Origin: Tanypteryx hageni
Lineage: Eukaryota > Arthropoda > Insecta > Odonata > Petaluridae
Direction: 5' to 3'
Length of the DNA: 64,000 nucleotides
Assembly: GCA_028673005.1 (NCBI GenBank)
Contig: CM054116.1
Span: forward strand, 73,297,315 to 73,361,314
Position 1 is the stretch's first letter; every line of letters starts with the position of its first letter. Below the pieces are notes generated by a model. That model was not told where the DNA came from, made no database searches, and was given only the letters and a program-made list of their open reading frames with translations. The translations under genes and the position numbers were made by a program. This document shows, in pieces, positions 23,510 to 36,025 of this stretch.

Positions 23510-25382
23510 ATGGATAAATGGATTGTGAAGTGTGGTGCAAAATGTTGTGGTAATGCTGAAGGCTCATCTGAGGAATACGCTACCGTACAAAAGGTATGTG
23601 ACAAACAAGTACCAGACGAGACAAGGAAAGCAAGAGGATACTCAAATCGTACAATAAGAAAATACAGGGAAGAGTTTATTAAATTTGGATTTTCTTGGAT
23701 TGAGGTTAACGATGAGTAGAGACCCCAGCGCGTCATTTGTTCTGAGGTTTTGGCTAACGACAGGATGAAATCACAGAAACTATCTCGTCATTTGATCAGT
23801 AGGCTTAAAGAGTATATGAATAAAGATACAGCCTTCTTTAAACGCCATGAACAATAAATGAAAACAAGTGTAAATCCAATTAGCCAGTATATAACACCGC
23901 CATTAAAGGTTCAGAGAGCATCTTTCGAAGTTTCTCATATTATAGCAAAGACAATGAATGCTTATAATATTGGAGAAACAGTTATACTTCCGGCTGCAAT
24001 AAAAATGTGTGAAATCATGTATGGTAACCCGTGTGCTGAAGCTTTTAAGACCATACCTTTGTCGCGTGATACCGTGAAAAGGCGCATTCTTAACATATCA
24101 AATAACATTCAAGTGCAACTTTTGTTGCGAATTCAACAAAGCGCAAAATTTGCAATCCAGTTGGTTATCGATACCGGAACAACAAACAAATGCTAGTTTT
24201 TGCCATATACTGCCACGGGGGAAAAATCTTTGAAGATATGTTGTTCTGCAAATTACTTGATGAACATGCCACAGGAAAAAGCATATTTCAACTCTTAGAT
24301 TATTTTTTAAATGAAAATAATGTTATGGTCTAAATGTGTAGGTGTGTGCACAGATGGTGCAACAGCAATGTGGGGTAATAGAAAGGGTTTAAGAGCTAAA
24401 GTTTTCAATATCGCTCCTTATGTGAAGTTCACGCACTCTATTATTCACCGTCAAGCTCTCATTGCAAAGAAACTACCGACTGAATTGAATGAAGTTCTTC
24501 AAGATGTGGTAAAAATGGTTAATTATGTGAAAACTAGACCCTTGCAGTGCAAATTATTTAACATTTTTGTCATGAAATGGGCTAACAATATGATAACCTT
24601 CTTTTGCTTACCGATGTCAGATGGCTTTTCCGAGGAAAGAATCTTCGTCGTCTTTTTGAGCTTAAGGACGAACTTCAACTTTTCCTTTTGGAGCATAAGA
24701 AAACTTGGGCTGAAAACTTCTACAGTGGCTTCTATTTTTGTGCTATCTTTCCGATATTTTCGAAAAAATAAATCACTTGAATTCATCATTAAAAGGAAGG
24801 AATACTAATATTTTATATCTGCATTTTTATCAAAGCTTACTATGTGGAAACATAAATACGAAGAAGGATCTTGTGAAAAGTTTCCTTGTCTCAGCGAATT
24901 AATTGAAAATTCCAATATTAATAGAAGAGAGATTGATACCGTCATATTAACACATCTTGAAATTTTACATAATAATATTTCAGAAAAGTTCCTTGACATT
25001 CAAACAGAAGATCTTAATTGGATCAGAAATCCTTTTGATGTGAATTTTTAAACTTCCCGAGTCGCAATTGCCGATCATGAGAAGTTAATAGATTTAGCAA
25101 ACGATTCTCTTTTAAAAATTGAATTTGAAAAAAAAAACTCTTGCGGAGTTTTGGATATCAATAAGGGAAGAATATCAAGATATTTCTGAAAAGGCTATCG
25201 ATGTGCTTTTACCATTTGTGTCAACATCTGTTTGTGAAGCAACATTCTCCAAATTAAAGTTATTGAAGAACAAACAACGTTCGCGCTTGAATGTGGAACC
25301 ATAACTCCGAGTGGCTGTGTCTGAAATTGCACCCATGATAGATGTACTTGCAGCTGGTAAGCAGGCTCATCATTCTCATTAA
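23510..25382 (+). pseudogene. hAT Buster-type transposase pseudogene (ZBED5/FAM200-like)
   Basis: Translation from the ATG at 23510 gives MDKWIVKC. It then gives RKYREEFIKFGFSWIE, the lead-in of a BED domain, followed by an in-frame stop near 23717. The frame resumes with VICSEVLANDRMKSQKLSRH, where the first zinc Cys (usual PQC-x2-C) is Arg and the last His of the finger is lost. The RNase-H-like core follows from 23858: FAIQLVIDT, then after a frameshift MLFCKLLDEHATGKSIF, CVGVCTDGATAMWG and the IIHRQALIAKKLP block at about 24310-24560. The end of the gene has NWIRNPFDVNF, then FWISIREEY and the dimerisation motif LLPFVSTSVCEATFSKLK up to 25304, ending AHHSH-stop at 25382. At least four frameshifts or stops break it. 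It lacks any sign of domestication. Confidence 0.9.
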
Positions 25383-26218
25383 GTAAGTACGTTCAGCTCA
25401 TCTATTAAGTTTCAAATATATATATTTACTAGAATAAAGTTTACCGTTAACTTTTCTTCTTTTGCGTATATTAAAACGCCAGTAGCCTCTGTGAATGTAT
25501 TTTTGTATGTAACGTCAAAATTACAGTAAAACAAATTCCGGTTACAATTGGCGGGGGCGCAACCGTTTTCGTGGATGAAAAGGGGGGCGCGACCTGAAAA
25601 GTTTGCGCACCGCTGGCCTAAGTGAACAAAGACGGGTAATGCGCGAGAGTCCATTACATTCAAATAATATTGGTTTCTGGTGTGCTGTAAGCAGCCGTAG
25701 AGTCATGGGCACTTTCTTTCTCATGGAAACAGTTACATCATGGTGGAGAATAAACACTATTTACAAACTTTTAGGGTAATTTACAGAAGATGAAATTTAC
25801 CGAAAATAGTTTCTACAGAATGGAGCCTCTAGCCGAGCCATACGTCACATGGGGAAGCTTTTCCTACTCTTCGTGACCGTATTGTTTTCAGTCCATTTTG
25901 GCCACCTCGATCCCCAGATCTGGCATTTCCTTATTACTTCCTTTGAGGATACGTATGCGTCACATATTCCCGTACTGTTGAACTGAAGTAAGAATCGCCG
26001 ATGTCACTGAGAATATCCTGCAATGAATGCTGCAATCTGTATCAGAAAACATGCCTTGGAGAGCACGTTTATCTATCCAGCATGGTGGTGGACACTTTCA
26101 GCATTTTATTCAAGATTTTTAATTAATATCAATTGTAAACATTTTCACATTTCTCTCTCATTTACGTCTTGAGCTATAGCAATTTTTCATCGTTCTCGAA
26201 TAAAAAATTCACCCTGTA

Positions 26219-28155
26219 GATAACTGTTTCCAGGTAAATTGCACAATATTATGTCCTTGATCAGATTTATAAGACATTTGTGTGTTTTTTATCAAGATTC
26301 TATAAATCATATCTGCTTTTAGTGTTATAACACCATTTATTAGATACATTAATACTCGTATTTAACACAGTAACGATTTTTTCCGCGCAATGCATCAAAC
26401 TATCAGCGGATTTATTGGAGAATCGAGACGATATCTTGCACTCGCATTAGTATCTTTATAAATATACACACATTCCTTTTACCGAAATTGTGTGAGAGAG
26501 AGTCATTAATCAGGGTAAATGAGGCAACGATATTTTCAAGAAGAATTGGAGCTTTTGGGATGAAATGGATGACTGGGAGAAGTGGTTAGGATTAATGGGC
26601 GGAGATTATGGGAAATATTTCATCCAAATCGCCAATTGAGGTAGTGGGTGCAAGAAAAATTTAATGTCATCCTCTTGGGACTTAGGGGGGGAAACCAATT
26701 ATTAGTTCTATGAAATTATTATTATTATTAATCGTTTATTATTATTAATTATTAATGAAAATGTCGTATTTTTGTGAAATTGTCCCCATTGTTTGTTAAA
26801 TTAGGTATTCCGTAGAGAAGTGGATTAGTTTTTTTCTTTGATTTCCTAACGGTCCTCAGCGTGTCGTGCATATTTTTAATAAGATAGGTGCCGAAAAAAT
26901 GTATTGCAATGCTGTCCGCCAAGAAAATTAATTGGCCATCTTATAAAGTGGAATTTCACGGATTATTATATGGACGGATTTGCCGGAATAAGAGGCATTT
27001 AAAGATTAAACTGCGAATTTATCTTGTGGAAAAAACCGGAAAAAGGGACACTTAATATTTTCGACAACGATTTGTCTGCACAAACGTGATTTGGAATGGA
27101 CATTTTTACAGTTTCTCGCTTTACGCTTGAGTATTTTTTGTCACAGATATTTTTTGCGGTAAATTAATCATGTCTGAAATGTTTGTCTTCTATTTTTGTT
27201 TCACGCTATTATCTAAGCTAGCTGTTCTCGACATTTTACATCTTACTTCCCACCTACCATTTTCTCAAAAAAACCTGGTTTCCACCATGATAAAAATTAA
27301 ACCTCACCTTTTCCAGGAAGTTCATATTTACGTTAAATACATTTTAGCATTGTATGACTCATTAGTAGAAATTTTATGGACGTAAATATTGTAATAAGTT
27401 TATTGAGAAAAAGTTTTATAATAATTATTTTGAAACTTTCCGTAACGTCTAGACTGCCTTTTCGTCCTGCTAAATGAGAAACAGGGAAACGTAAAGATAA
27501 AAATGAGATATTATACTGGTAAAGGAAAGATTTTTACTAAAAACGACATGGATTGAGGACAAATGGAACAAAAAGGTAAAAAAGGAAGATTATGTAAAAG
27601 TATTGTCGGATTTTTGTCGACACGTCGACCTCGATTTATCTTCCTTCTTGCTCCTTTACCCAGTTATCCTCTGGTCTACTTTCTGCCTCGTTACGATCAA
27701 GTCCCATGAAAGATTTTTTTAAATATACCCACACTTCTCCTCGCTGTCTTAATCCCTTGTGCCACCTACTTTTCTTTTTAAAAAAATTCCTACTTTTTTC
27801 GAATCCATTCCCTGAAAAAACACCCCACTTCCTGGATCATGTCTCCCGCTCAACGGAGAAAGAAAAAATAACGGTGGAAAAAGTTACCCTTCCGTAGTTG
27901 GACATCTATATCTTGTCCCTCTCTCGCAAACTCTTCCTCTCTCTGTTTTTATTCCCGTTCGCAGCCAGACCACTCGTAAACCGAGCTGTGCGCTCTACCC
28001 TCGTCTCCTTCCTCTCTCCCCTGCTTGCCTTTCCATCTGCACAATGAGGCCTATTCTTACCGCCATCCTTGTCCGCTCTTCCCTTCCTCTTCCCCTCCCA
28101 TCACTACGTTGCTTCCAGAGAGGTAACCGTGTTTGGTAAGTCTGTTTTTCCCCTC
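26219..28155. other. AT-rich spacer
   Basis: Contains a short TTATTA cluster near 26715-26755 and otherwise no recognised feature. It becomes pyrimidine-rich after 27900, leading into the next minisatellite. Confidence 0.5.
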
Positions 28156-28164
28156 CATTTCGCG

Positions 28165-28665
28165 CCTCTCTCTCTCTCTAACTTCCCCCTCTCTGTCTAA
28201 CTTCCCCCTCTCTCTAACTTCCCTCCCTCTCTCTAACTTCCCCCTCTCTCTCTAACTTCCCCCTCTCTCTCTAACTTCCCCCCTCTCTCTCTAACTTCCC
28301 CCTCTCTCTCTCTAACTTCCCCCTCTCTCTATAACTTCCCCTCTCTGTCTAACTTCCCCCTATCTCTCTCTAACTTCCCCCTCTCTCTCTAACTTCCCCC
28401 TCTCTCTCTAACTTCCCCCTCTCTCTCTAACTTCCCCCTCTCTCTCTAACTCCCCCCTCTCTCTCTAACTTCCCCCTCTCTCTCTAACTCCCCCCACTCT
28501 CTCTAACTTCCCATTCTTTCTCTAACTTTCCCCTCTCTCTCATTCTCATCCTTCCTTCTTCCCTCTCTCTCTTCATCCCAACCTTACTTTCCTTTTCCTT
28601 CCCCTCTTCCTCCTCTTTCCACTCTCCCCTTCCTTGCTTTTCCCACTTACTCCATCTCTTCTCGC
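28165..28665. repeat. Pyrimidine minisatellite, unit CTCTCTCTAACTTCCCC
   Basis: About twenty copies of a 17-19 bp unit, CTCTCTCTAACTTCCCC with small length changes, run from 28165 to about 28530. Non-periodic CT-rich sequence follows to 28665. The unit homogeneity suggests recent expansion. There are no unique spacers, so it is not a CRISPR-like array. Confidence 0.9.
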
Positions 28666-30520
28666 TTTGCACGCCGTGTTATTTTCTTATCGCCTCTTCC
28701 AGTGGGTTGTTTGTCCATCTCTCCAGCCGCATTCTCGTGATTTTTCCGTCCCATTTTATGTATACAGCGATTATATTCCGGTGTTGTTTTTTATTTTATC
28801 GGAGACACAATAAAAAAGAAAATGGACCGCGAGAGGGCGCCCCTAATGATTTGCAGGGCTTTTCTGGCTTGAACAGCACTTAAAAAAAATAAAAAGTGAA
28901 AAAATAATGGGAAACCTGATTATCGACACGATGATTGTCGTACGTGAGACTCTTTATCGAAAATATACTGTTCCGTCAAACAAATTGGGATGATAAATAT
29001 AGTCGAAAATAGTTTTTTTTGTTTTAATAATCTGCCGGGATTTTTTTCTAACGACAAGATTTAATAAATTAAGGGTATAAGTGGGCGTTCTGTTAAAAGT
29101 GACGGCAATCGTTTCCAGTTTGTTCTTTATTATTTTTACAACACTGATTCCCTTTTCTGCCTTCATTCTCTTGCAGTTTTCCATACTTCTGTGGAGAGTG
29201 TGAAGAGTGTTTTGAGCTAGTTATTCTTTATTTATTATTTGATTCATTGCATGCTTTGCATTCTTACCAGTTTTTTTTATTTTTGAACGTAATTAGCTAC
29301 AGATTTGAAAGGATTTGTTTATTCTTTATAATTTCGCTATTTTGTTCTATGATACTAGGACGAATGACGTAATTGTTGATTATATTTTATTTGAAAACGC
29401 CATTAAATTTTGTTTCTTAAATCATTTAAATGTTTATAGCATTTAAGTTAGGATAAAATTATTCACGATTTCATCATTCAACATATGCCGCGTAATTATC
29501 TGTGATGTATTATTCCTGTCAGTTGAATTATTTAAACATTTTAAATTTCATTTCTATTTAACCTAATACGTCAAGGAAGTTGAAAATCTAGTGAATGATT
29601 TAGTGTTGAAAAGTTATTTAATTCATTACTTTATAATTCTATTCTTTGACGAACATTTTTTCTAGGAGTGCATATAAAGGTACCGAACAATTTACTCATT
29701 TGTTCACTAGGGTGTTTTAGATTTGCATTTTCTTTTATATAAAATTTCCTGCATTGGAGATGATATGAAATGAATATGTCGTATTGCAGTTAAAAGAATC
29801 CATGAGATGTTGAATGGTCGCGATTATTTTAGGCTGTTTGGTGTTTGCGCAACCCAACCCATCGATCTTCTTATCTCTAATGTATAGGGTATACATTGCC
29901 GCCTAGCTAAACAAAAAGGCAGTTCCATCTTACCGAGAACTCAAAATTTGTCGTCTTTTTACCCTTCCGTCCATTTGACAAATCTCTGCCTTCTTCTCTC
30001 TAGTCCAAGGCGTGCTGTGGGAGATTTTCTCCGTAGCAGTTTTGCCATTTTATCTCATTCTTTCCTATTTCCTTTTCCGAGTGTTTTTTGTTCTAGTTTT
30101 TCACCTTTCCTTGCATTTTTCCCCTTTCTTCGCTAACTTACCAACTTCTGTTCTTCTACTTTATGGCTTTGCGCGTTTTAAAATATTTATATTATAATTA
30201 TTATATTAGGCCAGAAAGAGCGCGTAAACATAAATACTCATAAAACCATATAGTCTCATCAATAATCTTATTGTTAGTTAAAGTAACGATTGGTTTTTAA
30301 AAATAAATTGAACACAATTTATGAGAAAATGTATTGAATTGATCTTTGTGTATTGATGTATTGAATTTACCTCTGACGCGTATAGCATAGTAATATTATA
30401 TAGAAAATCAATTATTGCCTCCTACATTTATTTTTGCATCTGATTTCTTTGAGATCACGATATATTGAAGTTTTAGCAATACTACGTCTATAGAAAATAA
30501 TTTAAAGAAATTGAAATCAA
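28666..30520. other. AT-rich spacer
   Basis: No gene, transposon end or tandem array recognised. Reading frames are short and lack motifs. Confidence 0.5.
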
Positions 30521-30524
30521 ATAA

Positions 30525-30566
30525 TGTGTGTATTTTCGGCTAATCAAACTCTTGGATTATTATAGA
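30525..30566 (+). repeat. Solo head of the SINE-like family (copy D)
   Basis: GTGTATTTTCGGCTAATCAA followed by CTCTTGGATTATTATAG matches the head of copies A and B, but the GC-rich body does not follow. This is a truncated copy, or the body was a separate module. Confidence 0.6.
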
Positions 30567-31300
30567 AATCAAATAAGCTTTTAAAATATGACCGTTAGTT
30601 GATGTTTTGCTTTATTTACTGTTAATAACCAAATATATAGTCCAATCGGTTGGTTGCACGTTATAAAAATGTTCCCATCCTTTTTTCATGAATTTTTGTT
30701 TTGCATTCAGTCCGAATTTGGTTTCGTTTATTTCATTTTTCTCTTCCTCCTGCTTCCTCTTCCGTTTTTTCCCACGCATTTCATCGCATCTCTTATTTCC
30801 TGTAGCGACTGTCATTTTTTTACAATAGTTTCGCATCGCCCGTTTTATTTTCCCTGTCTCCGTTCTTTTTCCTTCCATCGTCCGACTTCTTTCCACCGTC
30901 ACTCATTTCCTCCGCTCTCGTCACTTCTCTCTCGTGTTTCTATGACGTGTTTATCCCGGTGCCTTCAACCGAGTTGACCGCGCGCGTTTCGCAAGTGGAG
31001 TCTCCTTCAAGCGGAGTCTCCTTTCCCATATAGAGCGAGAGACCGATGTATGCCTTAGTTTCGCAAATGGCTCTCCGTCAGGAATTTCCTGCGAAGCTTG
31101 TTTATCTAGGAGACCAGCCCTTGAAAGACGTTTTGCCGTCCATCCCTCTCTCTCGCCTTACCCCATTTTCTCTCTTTCTTTCGGCAGTCCGGTTGGTTCG
31201 GAATGTCCACATAAGTACACTTTTGCACACCTCGTCTCCACCTTCCCCTGTCCCTCTCCTTATCTCTTCGTGATTCCCTTACTTCAGCTGTCATTCTTCG
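30567..31300. other. Spacer, partly pyrimidine-rich
   Basis: CT-rich from 30700 to 30930, with a short repeated word GTGGAGTCTCCTT / GCGGAGTCTCCTT at 30995-31024. No gene recognised. Confidence 0.45.
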
Positions 31301-31388
31301 CCTTTATCTCTATCTTTCTCTCTCCATCTCTATCTTTCTCTCTCCATCTCTATCTTTCTCTCTCCATCTCTTTCTCTCTCTCTCTTAA
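31301..31388. repeat. Pyrimidine minisatellite, 18-bp unit
   Basis: The unit CTCTCCATCTCTATCTTT repeats about four times, then degenerates to pure CT. Confidence 0.85.
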
Positions 31389-34300
31389 TTCTATCGCAAG
31401 AGGATCTCGTTACCAATGGCCGTCCTACTTCTGCTCTCCTCGCTAAAACCTCCTGCCCTCTTCTTCCCTTCTCGGAGGTTACATTCCTTTCCCCTCTTTT
31501 CTAGCTCGGTCCTCCCATATCCATTTCCTCGTCGGGATTACTATTTTTGTTACTTTTTCTCCAACTCCCGGTCTGAGTTTGTGGCAACAGCAGATTTTCA
31601 CCTCGTTTTATATGTTCTCTCGACATGATTAGCTTTGCGGTTTCGGATTCGTTACGTCGGTGGTGTCTGGAATGCAAACATAGACTCCAAATGTTTTGTC
31701 TTTTTGGTCTTTTGCTTTTAATTGATACGTCTCGGAGAGATTTTTTGGAAGGGTGCGGCTTTTTTTTGGACTGCTTCTTTTCCTTCGTTTTATTGCGGTG
31801 CCGAATGGCTGTGGGTGTTCTCTACGAGAATACGTTTAGTTCGTTGTTGGGGTCATCGGTTCACATTTGTTACTCTGGGCACTTTTGCTTTTTTTAACTC
31901 TTGATAAATTATAAACAATTCTACAATCTTCTCTTAGAATAGTAACAAATTATACAAGTGATAAAAGAACTTTTATTCTTCGCTTTGGAACTTTGTTGCG
32001 GAATGAAAAACCTCAGCCATTTTTGTTTCTTCGTTTATTTTTTTCCTCATTTATTATGAGTATTATTCATAGTTTTAAAAGGGCGTTTCTTGTCAAAGTA
32101 ATAGCTTTGATAAGTTCCAACGATATTTGGAAGCTCATCAAATTGGAGAAATATATTTATAACCAGTTTCATGTCGCAATGTAATAATCTTAGCCTCTCT
32201 GGACTTATAGCATGCTGGTAAAGAAATAGGCAATATGTGAAGTGGAAATTTATCTTCTCCCGTCGTCGCCTTTAACACATTCTATTTTCTTTCTTCTCTT
32301 ATATCTTTTCCTGGTTTTGGCCCTACTCGATCTCTTTCTTTATACCTTTTAATTCCCTCTCAGTTTTCAATTACCACAGCACCATTTGAAATCGACTTTA
32401 CCCTTTCGGCACGCCCTTTCTCTCCCTGTCTCACTCGCTCTTCCTTATGGTTCCTTCCTTTACTCATCCAACTTTTTCCTCTTTTTTCCTTTTCCCTTAT
32501 TTCCCCCCGTATCTCCTCATTATCTCTTCCTCCCCCCTCTCTCTCTCTCTTCTCGCCATTATCTCTCTCACCTCGCCTCCCTCTTCCGAAGCACCATCTC
32601 GTGCATCCCACTTTTAGCTCCAAGAATGTGCCTCGGCTGCTTTTATTGCCATCCACCACGCCTCCCACTCCCTCCCGTATCCCTCGTACTTTCTCTTCCT
32701 TTCCTCGTATACTCTCCTCCCCCTCATCCTTCCCTTAATCTTCCCTCCTCTGCCCAACGCCACCTTAATTTCGACTCGGTTTGTCTCTTTCCTTCCGAAA
32801 ATCCGTTTATTCGTCCTTTTCTGGGAATTTCGTGCACTCGCTCTTTTCTCTTCGGGAGATTTTACTTTCTTTTCCAAATCTCCCGTGAACTATATCCCTC
32901 CCATTTGGTCGGGCCGGGCGGAAATGTAGAGTGAAAAAATAGCTCTCATATTGCTATCACATTTAAGGGAGTGACTTAATCTCCCTATTTTTTACTTTTC
33001 CAAATTACCTTTCGTTTTCTAATTAACGTTCTTTGCCTCCATTTTTTATTTAATTCGTTTCCCCCCGCGCTTGCCTACCGCAGCGACCGAGTGATTTATC
33101 ATGCTTCGTTAAAGGAGGTAGTCGTTTGGCGATGCGAAATTTTCGTTTTCTTGTTTTATTCGTTGTTATTACTTTATGAGCGTTGTGGTTCCGTCCCGTT
33201 CCTTGGGAATGTTTTGCTTTGGTGGAAAAAAATGGCCAATAAATCCCGGGTATTCCTGGACGAGGGTCTTGAGGGGGATTTATGGCGGGGTAGAACGGCT
33301 TTGAGGCGCCACGAAGCACCTATCCTATTCGGAGGGAATCAATTCCGTGAAATAATATTCGTGGCGCAAACAATTCGCCCTCCGTCTTCAAGGAAACCGA
33401 TATTAAATTGGCCTTCGTCATTAATTTACACGCTCTTAGTTTTTTTTCTCGCTGCCATCTCTTCGGGTTTTTTTTTATATTTTGATTGATAAATTGTCGG
33501 CAGCCTCGGACTTTAATCATGCCTACGTCTTGAAATAAATTGATTGATTTACCTTATGAGTAATTTTCCGGCGTTATCGCTCCTGTAAGACGGTCTTCAA
33601 GCGCGATGTAATTATCTCGCGAAATTTATGAAATTATCTTTTTCTTTGATGACAGGTGTTAGCTTTATTGGCACTCGGTCCACTTTAGCCGATCGCTTTG
33701 ATTCATTCATTCGCAGCATGGTCGCCGTTTTATAAAGATGTTTGATGTAGAAGAAGAAGTATCCTTGAAAAAATCTAATTTCTGAAAAATTGTGTCCGTG
33801 TTCCCATCTTCATTCTCCGCCTTTCTGCATCCTTTCAATATCTCATCACTCTGAAAATCCCGCTTTTTCCTGCGCTCTCTTTGTCTATCTACTTCCATCT
33901 TTCCTTCTTAGAACACAGATGCCCCTCCACACTATCTCCCCTATCCTTGCTTTTCCATCTTTCCTCCTTCACCACCCCTCTCTGCCTTCTTCCTCCGTGC
34001 TTTCCTACCTCTCCCTCCCTACCTCTCCCACTCGCCCTCCCCCTCCCTACCTACCTCTCCCTCTCTACCTCTCACACCCAGCCTCTCCCTCTCTCCTTTT
34101 CTTCCCATCACTCCCTCCCTATCTTCCCACCTCTCCCTCCCCACCACTCACTGCATCTCATCCTTCCTTCCGACATCCTTCCACCACTCACTCCATCTCA
34201 TCCTTCCTTCCGCCATCCTTCCTCACCCGTTTTAGATCTCTCGTCTTTTTTTCCACGGCGTCGTTGGCAGGGGGTGCGAGATGGAGAGGAGAGAGGGGGA

Positions 34301-35470
34301 GGAGAAGAAGAAGACTCGTTATTTCTCCCGCCTTATTCCTTCCGCCCCAACCTTTCGCCATGCATCTGCCAGTTCCCTTCATTTCACGAGTTGAGTGGAC
34401 GATTATGATATCGTTCTGGTCGGAAGGCAGGAGAATTGACCCTTCAAGCGAGAGAGAGGGAGAGAGGGGTAAATGTTTGCAGTCTTCTCTAAACTGCTCC
34501 ATTATTATCTCCCTTCTCCCTTTCTCTCCGCTCTCTCCTGGCCCAAAGTCTCTTTCTGTATATATGCGCCGCGCTCCATAAAAAACCTCTTTTACTTCCC
34601 ACCTACCGTAAACCAACCCATTTTTTTCACTTGTCTCGGAATTTTTATTTCCTTTCCCGAGTTTTTCTCTCCTCTATTTTTCGTTTATTTTATTTCGCTC
34701 GGAAGTCACTATCTCTCTCTCTCTCTCTGCCGCTCTATATCGTCGCATAAAAGTGTTATTTACTTCACACCTTCTATATTCATCCCTCTTACGTCAGGTT
34801 TTTTTTGTTTTGGGTTTAATCTTCTAAGACGTTTTAAAATGTTATGAATCGTATCTTGAGTGGAATTGGATTTTAAAAAGTTTAGTGTTTGGGTAAAATG
34901 TTTCCTCGATTTTCGTCTGGCGGAATGCTTGTCCCCGCGCAAAGGATAGACGTAAATGTCGACAAACGTGAGCACCTGCTCTTTTTCGTGCAGAAAATAC
35001 TACGCTGAAAGGAGTTTAATAATTCAGATTTTTAGACCTCGAAGATGGAAGTCTGTTGCTAGAACTGTTTTAACATTGCTGTTATTTTCCAATACGGAGA
35101 CGTTTTTACGCAGAAGTGCGAAGTATACTCTTATTTGCCTATAGTTCGTCGAAGAGTTCGATATTTTGTGGAATTCCGTAATAGAGAATAATAAAACACC
35201 TACAGGACAAATTCCGCTTGGGAAGGCTCGGCTTTGTGGAAAGATTCCATAATATAAATAAAAACAAATATTGTCAATTTCCCATAGACACGGTTTCGCC
35301 TGTTACAGAATCATCATTGATGATGCTGTTAAAGGAATGGGACTGGGACTTTACACTTACCGAGCGGATTTGATATCACTGATATACCGAGGAAGGCTAA
35401 TCCTCCTGTTTAAGGGATTCCCGGTCAAGGCAGAAGTTTTCTCCTCCTTTCCAGAATTGCTTCTAGTCCC
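31389..35470. other. Spacer with pyrimidine-rich blocks
   Basis: CT-rich blocks lie at 32240-32760 and 33800-34230, the latter with a 46-base near-duplication (CACCACTCACTGCATCTC.. at 34143 and CACCACTCACTCCATCTC.. at 34182). Purine-rich sequence sits at 34270-34315. Long frames here are Ser/Pro/Leu low complexity. No gene supported. Confidence 0.5.
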
Positions 35471-35480
35471 ACATATATAT

Positions 35481-35535
35481 CTACATCTACAGTTTACCCT
35501 GCAAGCCACCGCAAGGGTGTGTGGCAGGGGGTGAA
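35481..35535 (+). repeat. Fragment of a widespread insect dispersed repeat
   Basis: CTACATCTACA, then ACCCTGCAAGCCACC, then GGTGTGTGGCAGGGGGT, is a string I recognise from dispersed repeats in several insect genomes. GCCAC and GTGGC within it can pair as a small stem. Only this terminal piece is visible. The recognition rests on memory of the motif, not a search. Confidence 0.5.
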
Positions 35536-35947
35536 TTAACACCAATATCATGCATTGGAGTTTACACAAACATTTTCCTTTGTGACATAAACGGGATTAT
35601 TTAAAATTTGTACTTTAATCTCCATAGAAAAATTGTTAAACTACCAGTTTCGATATTTTTCATCGTCATCGTCGAAATAGTAGCGTAACAATTATTATAT
35701 GGAAATTCAAATACAAAGTTTAAATAACCTCTTGGTTGTAACTTATTTGCCATGCTTATCTTACCTACCCTTTTTGGCATTCTAAAAGGCTCGAGGTCAT
35801 CTTTCTTCTCTAGGGAGTAAAAATATGCCTGGGTAACGTGCGATCTCAAAACGTTTATGGGAGTATTTGCGAATTCCATAACTCGAAGCGTTTTTCTCGC
35901 TCCTTTTCGAGAGGATGTCTGAAGGAAGTCCATTTTCTACCCTTTTG

Positions 35948-36025
35948 ATTGGCTCTAAGTGGACTCGGAGCTGGTCAGAGGGAGACATATATAAAAGGAA
36001 GACCCGCTCTCTCTCTGTTTGGTGG
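35948..36025 (+). promoter_or_regulatory. Candidate TATA-type core promoter
   Basis: TATATAAAAGG at 35988-35998 is a strong TATA box. ATTGG, an inverted CCAAT box, lies 40 bases upstream at 35948-35952. Initiation would be expected near 36018-36022, but I see no clear initiator. A possible splice donor GTAAGA occurs at 36408. No convincing coding exon follows, so this could drive a non-coding transcript or be chance. Confidence 0.3.

Larger units (their letters stand above)
22789..25623 (+). mobile_element. hAT (Buster-group) DNA transposon with 8-bp TSD
   Basis: The element spans 22797-25615. The left end CAGAGGTGCGCAAA and the inverse of the right end, CAGCGGTGCGCAAA, differ at one base. 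Flanks ACCTAAGG (22789-22796) and GCCTAAGT (25616-25623) share CCTAAG and fit the nnnTAnnn target preference known for Buster-group hATs. Inside are a decayed ZBED-type transposase gene (23510-25382) and a 48/47-bp inverted repeat (23124-23241). It sits within the coding region of a mariner-like element, so it is the younger of the two. Confidence 0.9.
22310..26122 (+). pseudogene. Mariner-like (DUF4817-type) transposase pseudogene, split by a hAT insertion
   Basis: The N-terminal helix-turn-helix region is readable from 22310, beginning KERVFIVEQYIKVKSF. It passes through KLVKRFREIRSL and RKMVEQVRKAMD, as in the DUF4817 family of arthropod mariner-like transposases. After gaps, FYLSG..VNLQNIHVY precedes the hAT element. 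Beyond 25624 the frame continues with SPLHSNNIGFWCAVSSRRVMG, shortened here to the key words WCAVS and RRVMG. A WPPRSPDLA block follows and the tail is GGGHFQHFIQDF before a stop at 26120. Three landmark positions where the family has catalytic Asp read Ile (FIEACF), Asn (LQNGA) and Tyr (PYYF). Stops and frameshifts add to this, so the gene is dead. Removing the hAT with one target duplication leaves the frame open across the junction. Confidence 0.8.
21702..26218 (+). mobile_element. Mariner-like element (DUF4817-type transposase), interrupted by two later insertions
   Basis: The right end ...AAATTCACCCTGTA near 26200-26218 is the inverse of a TACAGGGTGAATTTTTTATTCG-type terminus. A decayed counterpart (ATAGAGTAATGGTTTTATTCG, from about 21702) and matching inner text GGCTATATCTC versus GCTATAGCTC mark the left end. 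Between them lies a broken transposase frame (22310-26122). Two foreign insertions interrupt it: a small hammerhead-like repeat (21786-21901) and a hAT element (22797-25615). Without these the element would be about 1.6 kb. Its fresh boundaries are uncertain because both termini have drifted. Confidence 0.65.

Noticed and set aside
28165..28530. Regularly repeated short units that could suggest a CRISPR array
   Set aside because: Units are contiguous with no unique spacers, and the DNA is eukaryotic; it is a minisatellite.
32386..32934. 182-codon plus-strand frame
   Set aside because: CT-rich low complexity with an equally open antisense frame; no motif.
33790..34581. 263- and 175-codon overlapping plus-strand frames rich in Ser, Pro and Leu
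   Set aside because: Both frames of the same CT-rich tract are open at once, which is expected from pyrimidine bias with few stop codons.
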